Assembly: GCA_958349075.1 (NCBI GenBank) | Contig: CATWBR010000042.1 | Span: 1-15,911 of the forward strand | Source of the DNA: an uncultured Clostridium sp. | GTDB lineage: Bacteria > Bacillota > Clostridia > Lachnospirales > Lachnospiraceae | Length of the DNA stretch: 15,911 nucleotides | Direction: 5' to 3' | In this document: piece by piece, positions 7,967-13,720 of the stretch | Position numbering within the stretch: position 1 is the first letter of the stretch | Layout of the letters: each line of letters starts with the position of its first letter | The notes under the pieces: model-generated | The model's input: only the letters and a program-made list of their open reading frames with translations | Told to the model about the DNA's origin: nothing | Database searches by the model: none | Translations under genes and position numbers: made by a program

Positions 7967-9403
7967 ATGAAGGAAATAGAGAAGAAATATTACCTGGCGG
8001 TAGACTTTGGCGCGTCCGGGGGCAGGCACATCCTGGCCGACAGGGATGGGGATAAGATCAGAATGCAGGAAGTCTACCGTTTTTCCAACAGCCCCGTGAA
8101 GAGGGAACATATGATGTGCTGGGATATTGAATACCTGACGGAGCAGCTTATGGAAGGTATGAAACGCTGCCGGGATGCAGGGAAAATACCGGCCGGTATG
8201 GGAATCGACACATGGGGATTGGATTATGTGTTTCTGGACAGGGAAGGCCGGATTCTGGGAAATGCTGCAAATCACCGCGACATGAGAACCCGCGGGATAT
8301 ACGGCAGTATATGGGAGAAGATGCCTGAGCAGGAATTATATAAGAGAACGGGAATCCAGACGGCCGAATTCAACACCCTCTGCCAGTTGGCGGCAGACAG
8401 GCGGGACAGGCCGGAGATCCTGCGGAAGGCTTGGTGCATGCTCATGATTCCGGATTACTTTGGCTTCTATCTGACGGGCAGGAGAGTGCAGGAATATACG
8501 AACGCCTCCACAAGCCAGCTCCTCGACCCGGAGAAAAAGGACTGGGACCGGGAGCTGGCCGGAAAGATGGAGATACCGGACCGTCTGCTTTTGCCGGTCA
8601 GTATGCCGGGAGAACGGCTGGGGAGACTGAAAGACGAAGTAAAAGAAAAAGTGGGATTTGACTGTAATGTAATCCTGCCTGCCACCCATGACACGGCTTG
8701 TGCCCTGATGGTTTTGCCGGAATGCGGCGAAGGGGAAACAAGAGCCGTCATCAGTTCCGGGACGTGGTCGCTAATGGGGATGATTACGGAGAAACCGGTT
8801 ATCTGCGAAGCGGGAAGACGACTTAAATTTACGAATGAGGGCGGATTCGGGGGAAAGAACCTGCTTCTTAAGAACAGCATGGGACTGTGGATGATACAGA
8901 ATATCAGGAAAGAGACGGCTCCGGGAATGGCGTTTGAGACGCTGTGCGCGGAGGCCATGAGAGCGGATATTGCCTCCTTTGTGGACTGCAACAGCGATGA
9001 ATTCCTGGCTCCGGAGAGCATGGCGGAGGCGGTCGGAGGATTCTGTAAAAGAACGGGGCAGCAGGTACCGGAAACGCCCGGGGAGCTGGCGGCGGTTGTA
9101 TACCGGAGTCTGGCCAAATCCTATGCAGGGATACGCAAAGAACTGGAAACGGTGACCGGAAAGTGCTGCACGTCAATCCACATTGTCGGCGGCGGTTCGA
9201 ACGCCGGCTATCTCAATCAGCTTACGGCCGACTATGCCGGGGTGCCGGTCCTCGCCGGACCGCCGGAAGCTACGGCGGCTGGAAATATCATGGCGCAGAT
9301 GATAGCGGACGGCGTATTTAAGGATCTGAAAGAGGCGCAGGAATGCGCTGTATCATCGTTTGAGATAAAGAGGTACCTGCCGCGGAAGCGGCCGGAAGGA
9401 TAA
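7967..9403 (+). CDS. rhaB: Rhamnulokinase
   Basis: Phosphorylates L-rhamnulose at C1 to L-rhamnulose 1-phosphate in L-rhamnose catabolism. The 478-aa product shows the RhaB-specific run of motifs: AVDFGASGGR (11-20), GIDTWGLDY (from residue 79), HRDMRT, GIQTAEFNTLCQL, MIPDYFGFYLTG, EYTNASTSQLLDP, THDTACAL with the probable catalytic Asp242, SSGTWSLMG, and TNEGGFGGKNLLLKNSMGLW. The ATG at 7967 is preferred to an in-frame ATG at 7937 because the purine-rich AAAGGG site sits about seven bases ahead and the family begins close to this point. The next gene encodes the matching aldolase, 52 bases downstream, which strengthens the call. No rhamnose isomerase (RhaA) or mutarotase lies in the window. 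Confidence 0.95.
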   Translation: MKEIEKKYYLAVDFGASGGRHILADRDGDKIRMQEVYRFSNSPVKREHMMCWDIEYLTEQLMEGMKRCRDAGKIPAGMGIDTWGLDYVFLDREGRILGNAANHRDMRTRGIYGSIWEKMPEQELYKRTGIQTAEFNTLCQLAADRRDRPEILRKAWCMLMIPDYFGFYLTGRRVQEYTNASTSQLLDPEKKDWDRELAGKMEIPDRLLLPVSMPGERLGRLKDEVKEKVGFDCNVILPATHDTACALMVLPECGEGETRAVISSGTWSLMGMITEKPVICEAGRRLKFTNEGGFGGKNLLLKNSMGLWMIQNIRKETAPGMAFETLCAEAMRADIASFVDCNSDEFLAPESMAEAVGGFCKRTGQQVPETPGELAAVVYRSLAKSYAGIRKELETVTGKCCTSIHIVGGGSNAGYLNQLTADYAGVPVLAGPPEATAAGNIMAQMIADGVFKDLKEAQECAVSSFEIKRYLPRKRPEG

Positions 9404-9455
9404 TGTTTTTGAATGGTAAGTATTTTCCGGGAGAACGGGAACAGGAGGAAATAGA

Positions 9456-10283
9456 ATGAAGGTACTGGAAAGCAATGCGGCAAAAGGTTTTATCAGAATG
9501 TCGGATGACGGCTGGAGGCTCGGCTGGCATGAGTGCCATGGCGGGAATTTAAGCTTCCGCCTGACGGAAACGGAAGTGGGTGAGGTGCGGGAGGAACTGA
9601 AAACGGACGGTGCCTGGATCGCCCTCCCGGTGAGTGTCCCGGAACTGTCGGGAGACTTTTTATATGTGACCGGAAGCGGAAAATTCATGCGCAACATGAC
9701 GCTAAACCCGGCCGATTCATTCGGTATGATAGAAATAAGCAAAGACGGCGGTTCCTACCGGATTGTATGGGGACTGTCCGGGGGAGGCCTTCCCACCAGC
9801 GAACTGCCGGCCCATCTGATGAACCAGGCCGTGAAGAAAAGGGTGACGGGAGGAAGATACCGTGTGATTTACCACGCCCATCCGGCCAATATTATCGCTC
9901 TTTCATTTATACTCCCTCTAAAGGATGAGATATTCACAAGGGAGCTTTGGGAGATGGAACCGGAGTGCGCGATGACATTTCCGTCGGGAATGGGCGTGCT
10001 CCCATGGATGGTTCCGGGCACGGCAAAGATAGCGGAGCTGACCTGCACCATGATGGAAGAGTACGATGTGGTGCTATGGGCCCAGCACGGCCTCTTTGCG
10101 GCCGGGGACAGCTTTGACAATACATTCGGCTTAATGCATACCGTGGAAAAAGCAGCGGAGATGCTTATCAAGGTAATGTCCGTGACAAAGGAAAAGCGGC
10201 AGCTCCCGTCGGTGCAGGATTTTAAGGATATGGCAGCGGTGTTCCGGCTGGAACTACCCGGTAAATTCCTTTATGAAAAGTAG
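9456..10283 (+). CDS. rhaD: Rhamnulose-1-phosphate aldolase
   Basis: Zn2+-dependent aldolase of the class II aldolase/adducin fold, splitting L-rhamnulose 1-phosphate into dihydroxyacetone phosphate and L-lactaldehyde. The 275-aa length agrees with the E. coli enzyme (274 aa). Catalytic SELPAH carries Glu116; YHAHP carries His140 and His142; WAQHG carries His211. These sit one position from the E. coli Glu117, His141, His143 and His212 as I recall them, so the active site looks complete. The phosphate-binding regions NLSFRL and VTGSGKF are also present. Start ATG 9456 has AGGAGG at 9443-9448. It is the last gene of the + strand sugar operon, ending 9 bases before the stop codon of a convergent gene. 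No lactaldehyde reductase or dehydrogenase is adjacent. Confidence 0.95.
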   Translation: MKVLESNAAKGFIRMSDDGWRLGWHECHGGNLSFRLTETEVGEVREELKTDGAWIALPVSVPELSGDFLYVTGSGKFMRNMTLNPADSFGMIEISKDGGSYRIVWGLSGGGLPTSELPAHLMNQAVKKRVTGGRYRVIYHAHPANIIALSFILPLKDEIFTRELWEMEPECAMTFPSGMGVLPWMVPGTAKIAELTCTMMEEYDVVLWAQHGLFAAGDSFDNTFGLMHTVEKAAEMLIKVMSVTKEKRQLPSVQDFKDMAAVFRLELPGKFLYEK

Positions 10284-10292
10284 AATCGGGTT

Positions 10293-11126
10293 TCAGGAAC
10301 GCTCCAGCAGCACGGCTATGGTTGGGGCGTCTTTTTTGTATGGGGCTCCGGCCACATCACCGTACAGGCCGCAGATTTTAAAACCGGCTTTGGCCGCCTC
10401 CGCGGCCAGCGAAGCCTCCGTAAAATACGTATTCCACAGATAGTAAACCGCCGTTTCCCGCTCTGTGACAACCACAGTCTGTTCTAGCGACACGCCGTCC
10501 GGATATTGATAGGCCCCGTTCAGGGCAGCATACTTCGACCCGCTCCAGAATCCGCCGTTTTCACACACTTCCCAGGTCTGTCCTTCTTTAAAACGGTCAA
10601 ATACGGCCATTGAAAATACATCCAGTAGAAATCTTCCCCCCGGCCGCAGGCAGCGGTAAACATTTTTAAGCAGAATCTGCCTGTCCGCGGGAGAGAGCAC
10701 GCCATAGTCACAGTAAATCATTGTGGCGAAATCAAACGCCTTTTCGAAATCCATTGTCAGATAATCCAGACACAGATAACGAATGTCTAAACCGAGCCGG
10801 TCTGCCGAATCCCTGGCATAGCCGATTGACCGTCTTGAAAAATCGATCCCGGTAACACGGTATCCGGCTGCGGAAAAATGTTCGGCATAAATTCCGGGAC
10901 CACAGCCCACGTCCAGGAGGGAGGGATATCGTGACGGCGGCAGAGCAGCTTGAATCCAGGCGGCAGAATTCCTGATAAATTCCAGCTTTCTGCTGGCGCC
11001 CTCAAAATCGGGATCCAGATGAGCCTTAAGCATCTGTTCTGAGATGTAGTCGTCATCCCAGAATGCATGCTCCATTTTTGTGTAAACGGGCGGTTTTTCT
11101 AACAGTGTCATCAGTGTGTTTAGCAT
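10293..11126 (-). CDS. Class I SAM-dependent methyltransferase, substrate unknown
   Basis: Transfers a methyl group from S-adenosylmethionine to an unknown acceptor. The 277-aa protein has an N-terminal helical extension of about 65 residues, then motif I LLDVGCGPG (70-78), the acidic residue of motif II in GIDFS (Asp95), a motif-III-like region DFATMIYCDYGVLS, and LRPGGRFLLDVFS. This is a complete Rossmann-type methyltransferase domain. The C-terminal part carries a YYLWNTYFTEASL stretch, perhaps the acceptor side. The start has AAAGGAG seven bases ahead (minus strand). The upstream membrane-protein gene ends 13 bases away, and its stop codon abuts this ribosome binding site, so the two are probably translated from one message. 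Nothing ties it to the sugar operon it faces. Confidence 0.85.
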   Translation of the reverse strand: MLNTLMTLLEKPPVYTKMEHAFWDDDYISEQMLKAHLDPDFEGASRKLEFIRNSAAWIQAALPPSRYPSLLDVGCGPGIYAEHFSAAGYRVTGIDFSRRSIGYARDSADRLGLDIRYLCLDYLTMDFEKAFDFATMIYCDYGVLSPADRQILLKNVYRCLRPGGRFLLDVFSMAVFDRFKEGQTWEVCENGGFWSGSKYAALNGAYQYPDGVSLEQTVVVTERETAVYYLWNTYFTEASLAAEAAKAGFKICGLYGDVAGAPYKKDAPTIAVLLERS

Positions 11127-11139
11127 GGAACTTCTCCTT

Positions 11140-11562
11140 TCAAATCATCCGAGGCTCCTTCGGCATTTTATAAAGTTTCACGCTCAGCCAAATAAAAGCC
11201 AGCAGCGTTACAAGAAAAAACACCGCTCCCTCAATGCGTCCTTTCTCCCTGAACAGAAAAATTATATTTCCTGCAAAGCTGCAGAACAGATATGGGACAT
11301 AGAAAAAAATAGCCCACAGGACTCCTCTGCTGCGCAGGACAATCGGCTGGGAGCCGTCAGGATTTTTTCGGTAAATCAGGCGTTCGCCGATGTAAAAAGC
11401 AAACAGGATGCCAAAGACAGCCACATATCCTGCATTCTCCAGCCCTGCTGGAATTTCCAATCCCTCGGGCGGAAGTCCACGGAAAACCACAGTCGATTTC
11501 GTGAAAATCCATTCCGCCAATGCGATGAGTATGAATATAATCTGTAGTCCGGTTATTTCCAT
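11140..11562 (-). CDS. Small four-helix membrane protein, function unknown
   Basis: I do not recognise this 140-aa protein. Four hydrophobic segments are visible: IIFILIALAEWIF near the N-terminus, NAGYVAVFGILFAFYIGERL, GVLWAIFFYVPYLFCSFAG, and GAVFFLVTLLAFIWLSVKLY near the C-terminus. The loops are short; the second carries RKNPDG and the tail ends in a basic KMPKEPRMI. A start at ATG 11562-11560 is supported by GGAGG seven bases ahead on the minus strand. The stop codon touches the ribosome binding site of the downstream methyltransferase, so the pair is likely one operon. A role in modifying or sensing the membrane is possible, but nothing in the sequence shows it. Confidence 0.8.
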   Translation of the reverse strand: MEITGLQIIFILIALAEWIFTKSTVVFRGLPPEGLEIPAGLENAGYVAVFGILFAFYIGERLIYRKNPDGSQPIVLRSRGVLWAIFFYVPYLFCSFAGNIIFLFREKGRIEGAVFFLVTLLAFIWLSVKLYKMPKEPRMI

Positions 11563-11677
11563 CCGCTTGCCTCCGTTCTCCTCTTAATAAATGGTCACTT
11601 AATCATAATATGTCACATGATCAGTTAGGTATCTCTATTCGCATCCGTCTTTTTTCTGCACCTTCTTATGACAAACT

Positions 11678-11716
11678 CCCCTGAACCGTTATAGGACATC
11701 CTATACGGCTCAGGGG
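11678..11716 (-). terminator. Terminator of the flavin reductase-like gene
   Basis: On the minus strand, just after the stop codon at 11727, an arm of 18-19 bases (CCCCTGAGCCGTATAGGA, right side 11699-11716 on +) pairs with its near-complement at 11678-11696, with one bulge and one mismatch. It is followed on the minus strand by AGTTTGTC, a modest T-run. The remaining 11563-11677 stretch holds the start region of the membrane-protein operon; a TATGAT-like -10 is present but no convincing -35. Confidence 0.7.
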
Positions 11717-11726
11717 AATCTGGTTG

Positions 11727-12287
11727 TTATCTCAGTTTCAGACCGTCCCTAAAGGCGTCGCCGGCTTTAGCGCCAAGCTTTAAATAGGTGTGGTTAACCG
11801 GATCGAATGTGATGGGATTAAGCTTGGCGGGATCGATTTTCCCGTTTTCTCCAAGTATTCGTTCGTCCGCACTGACGTTGACAATCTCGCCCGTCAGACG
11901 GCTGGATTCGGCGTCATAATGAATCAGAGTGCACTCTAACGCCATTGGAAGCTCGTCGATAAGCGGTGCATCCACAAATTCTGCCTTTGTGGTATGGAAA
12001 CCGGCCTTTGCCAGTTTATCCGGCACATCATTGGCTGAAACAATGCCGACATAGTCGCATTCCGTGACATGGGCGGCATCTGCCATGCTGACGGTAAAAG
12101 CGCCGCGTGCCAGAATGTTCTTTACTGTTTTGTGCTCTGCACTCAGACACATGGAAATTTGTGTGTCATCGCTGATACCGCCCCATGCGGCGTTCATTGC
12201 ATCGGCAGTTCCGTTTTCATCATACGTCGCAATGATCAGCACCGGCTGCGGATAAGTATACGGTTTAGCTCCAAAATTTTTCCTCAT
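11727..12287 (-). CDS. Flavin reductase-like (FMN-binding split-barrel) protein
   Basis: Member of the flavin reductase domain family (DIM6/NTAB type), which binds FMN and passes electrons from NAD(P)H or other donors. The 186-aa protein is a single domain, normal for the family. Typical features are PVLIIATYDENGTADAMNAAWGG at the N-terminus (flavin phosphate region), SMCLSAEHKTVKNI in the middle, AFTVSMAD, and CDYVGIVSANDVPDKLAKAGF, followed by the acidic ALECTLIHY strand region. The ATG has AAGGAGG eight bases ahead on the minus strand. The gene has its own promoter and terminator, so it is probably a single-gene unit. The electron partner and substrate are unknown. Confidence 0.88.
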   Translation of the reverse strand: MRKNFGAKPYTYPQPVLIIATYDENGTADAMNAAWGGISDDTQISMCLSAEHKTVKNILARGAFTVSMADAAHVTECDYVGIVSANDVPDKLAKAGFHTTKAEFVDAPLIDELPMALECTLIHYDAESSRLTGEIVNVSADERILGENGKIDPAKLNPITFDPVNHTYLKLGAKAGDAFRDGLKLR

Positions 12288-12320
12288 GATTGACGCCTCC
12301 TTATTATTTGTTGTTAGTCG

Positions 12321-12351
12321 TGAGTAAAACTCTGAACATGAGTTTTGCTCA
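12321..12351 (-). promoter_or_regulatory. Dyad in the 5' leader of the flavin reductase-like gene
   Basis: TGAGTAAAACTC (12321-12332) and GAGTTTTGCTCA (12340-12351) are inverted copies with one mismatched pair around a 7-base centre. It starts about 15 bases downstream of the predicted transcription start on the minus strand, so it may be a repressor operator or a leader hairpin; the sequence alone cannot decide. Confidence 0.5.
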
Positions 12352-12374
12352 TCCCTATTATTAATGATATATTT

Positions 12375-12403
12375 ATTTTATAGCACAAGGCGGCGGACGT
12401 CAA
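12375..12403 (-). promoter_or_regulatory. Sigma-70/SigA-type promoter for the flavin reductase-like gene
   Basis: On the minus strand, TTGACG (12403-12398) and TAAAAT (12380-12375) are separated by exactly 17 bases; each matches consensus at five of six positions. The predicted start point is near 12367, giving a leader of about 80 bases. Confidence 0.75.
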
Positions 12404-12504
12404 CCGTTCCGGGAATGATCCGCAGTACATTACCGGTTCCTGTTTAGCCGGGAAACTGAACTGTAACCAGTACTTCCATAGGGAGGAATAAAAATATCCA
12501 AATG

Positions 12505-12525
12505 CAGGTGTACCTGTGATATACT
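12505..12525 (+). promoter_or_regulatory. Possible extended -10 promoter with adjacent dyad for the EamA transporter gene
   Basis: TATACT at 12520-12525 is preceded by TGA, giving an extended -10, but no good -35 is seen. Directly upstream, CAGGT-GT-ACCTG (12505-12516) is a short perfect dyad in the position where MerR-family activators bind. Further upstream, 12424-12474 can form an imperfect hairpin (AGTAC/GTACT, TTAC/GTAA, GTTC/GAAC). All of this is tentative. Confidence 0.4.
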
Positions 12526-12577
12526 CAGGACAGAAAAGTAATTCTTGCAGAAAGCAGAAAGTGAGACAAAAACTGAA

Positions 12578-13498
12578 ATGGAACATAAATTACGCAGCGC
12601 AAAGTTTATGAATGTAACTGCAATGGCCGCCTTTGGAACCATTGGTATTTTTGTGGCGCAAATCCCCCTTTCTCCGGAGGAGATTGCCTTTTTCCGGGCC
12701 GCAATCGCAATTGCAGTGATTTTTACCTGGCAATTTATCAGGGGCAGGAAATTTCACCTTCCAGGCAGTAAGAAAAGTCTTGTTCTTCTGATAGTATCCG
12801 GGGCCATGATTGGTTTTAACTGGATTTTTCTTTTTGAGGCATACCGTTATACTTCAGTATCCGTGGCAACGCTCAGTTACTATTTTGCCCCGGTGATTGT
12901 GACGGCGGTCTGCCCGTTTCTGTTTCATGAGAGGCCTTCCCTGCGCCAGATTATCTGTTTTATCTTTTCCACAGCCGGACTTGTTCTGGTGATTTCGGCG
13001 GGCGGCCTTGGAGGCGGCAGCAGCAACATAACGGGAGTGGAATATGGACTGGCTGCCGCCGTCCTGTATGCCGGCATTATTCTCATCAATAAGTCGCTGC
13101 CGGATATAGAGGGGATTGACAGGACGTTTCTGCAGTTTATCGTCGGACTGATTGTCATGTTCCCATATGTCCTGTTTAAATCGGGATTCCACGTGGCGGA
13201 GGCGGGAATGTTTGGAATATTGAACCTTCTGATCCTGGGCGTGGTACATACAGGAATCGGATACTGCCTCTATTTTTCCTCATTAAAAGACCTGAAAGGC
13301 CAGGAAGCCGCAATTCTGAGCTACATTGATCCCCTGGTGGCATGCCTCATGTCCGTATTTGTTCTGGGGGAAGCGATGAGCATGATGCAGGCGGCGGGAG
13401 GCCTTATGATTCTTGGATTTACACTTTATAATGAGCTGGGAGGAGCGCCCGGTAAGACGGGAAATAAGGGTGAAAGAAACGGATGTATGGAAGAGTAG
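12578..13498 (+). CDS. EamA/DMT-superfamily transporter
   Basis: Inner-membrane metabolite transporter of the drug/metabolite transporter superfamily, usually an amino-acid or metabolite exporter. The 306-aa protein has about ten membrane segments arranged as two EamA repeats. The first includes FRAAIAIAVIFTW and GFNWIFLFEAYRYTSVSVATL with the conserved Y-x-x-APV turn (YYFAPVIVTA); the second includes GVVHTGIGYCLYFSSLKDL and the matching YIDPLVACLMSVFVLGEAMS. The frame is open from a TTG at 12545, but that codon has no ribosome binding site and lies only about 13 bases after the predicted transcription start. I therefore chose ATG 12578, although its Shine-Dalgarno (AAGTGAG, 12 bases ahead) is weak. 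Substrate unknown. The gene stands alone, followed by a 222-base gap without a terminator. Confidence 0.85.
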   Translation: MEHKLRSAKFMNVTAMAAFGTIGIFVAQIPLSPEEIAFFRAAIAIAVIFTWQFIRGRKFHLPGSKKSLVLLIVSGAMIGFNWIFLFEAYRYTSVSVATLSYYFAPVIVTAVCPFLFHERPSLRQIICFIFSTAGLVLVISAGGLGGGSSNITGVEYGLAAAVLYAGIILINKSLPDIEGIDRTFLQFIVGLIVMFPYVLFKSGFHVAEAGMFGILNLLILGVVHTGIGYCLYFSSLKDLKGQEAAILSYIDPLVACLMSVFVLGEAMSMMQAAGGLMILGFTLYNELGGAPGKTGNKGERNGCMEE

Positions 13499-13627
13499 GG
13501 GATATGAGGTTGAAATAAAAATTCAGAATAAAAGGGGGGTAAAAAAGATTGTGACAAAAAGGGCCTAATAAAGAAAGTATATATAGAGACACCGCAAAAA
13601 GGATGGCAAAAAAATAATCAAGGTTAC

Positions 13628-13655
13628 TTGACAAATAAGAAAATTATGGTAAAAT
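13628..13655 (+). promoter_or_regulatory. Promoter of the hydrogenase-rubrerythrin gene
   Basis: TTGACA (13628-13633, a perfect -35) is followed after 16 bases by TAAAAT (13650-13655), which is also preceded by TGG, an extended -10. The predicted start point is about 13662, giving a leader of about 58 bases. A 6-bp hairpin GGAAAT/ATTTCC (13680-13700) lies in the leader, and AGGAGG (13710-13715) precedes the ATG at 13721 by five bases. Confidence 0.82.
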
Positions 13656-13660
13656 AAAAA

Positions 13661-13675
13661 TAGTAATCATTATCG
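13661..13675 (+). promoter_or_regulatory. Fur/PerR-like operator over the predicted transcription start
   Basis: TAGTAATCATTATCG is a 7-1-7 dyad-like element. It matches the Fur-type consensus TGATAAT-n-ATTATCA at 11 of 14 positions and the PerR-type TTATAAT-n-ATTATAA at 10 of 14. It sits at the predicted +1, where a repressor would block initiation. Which family member would bind cannot be told from the sequence; peroxide or iron control would fit a rubrerythrin-bearing, iron-rich enzyme. Confidence 0.6.
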
Positions 13676-13720
13676 ATTTGGAAATTGCATATTTATTTCC
13701 ATAAATTTCAGGAGGTGTAG

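Noticed and set aside
8467..9117. 216-aa open frame on the minus strand inside rhaB
   Set aside because: Antisense to a gene with complete RhaB motifs; Ser/Pro-rich shadow.
12502..12519. Five-codon leader peptide (M-Q-V-Y-L) before the EamA transporter, with GGAGG upstream
   Set aside because: The Shine-Dalgarno is about 15 bases from the ATG, too far, and the predicted transcription start lies downstream of this ORF.
13419..13634. 71-aa hydrophobic open frame on the minus strand before the hydrogenase
   Set aside because: Phe/Leu/Tyr-rich only because the region is A-rich on the + strand; no ribosome binding site and it overlaps the end of the transporter gene.
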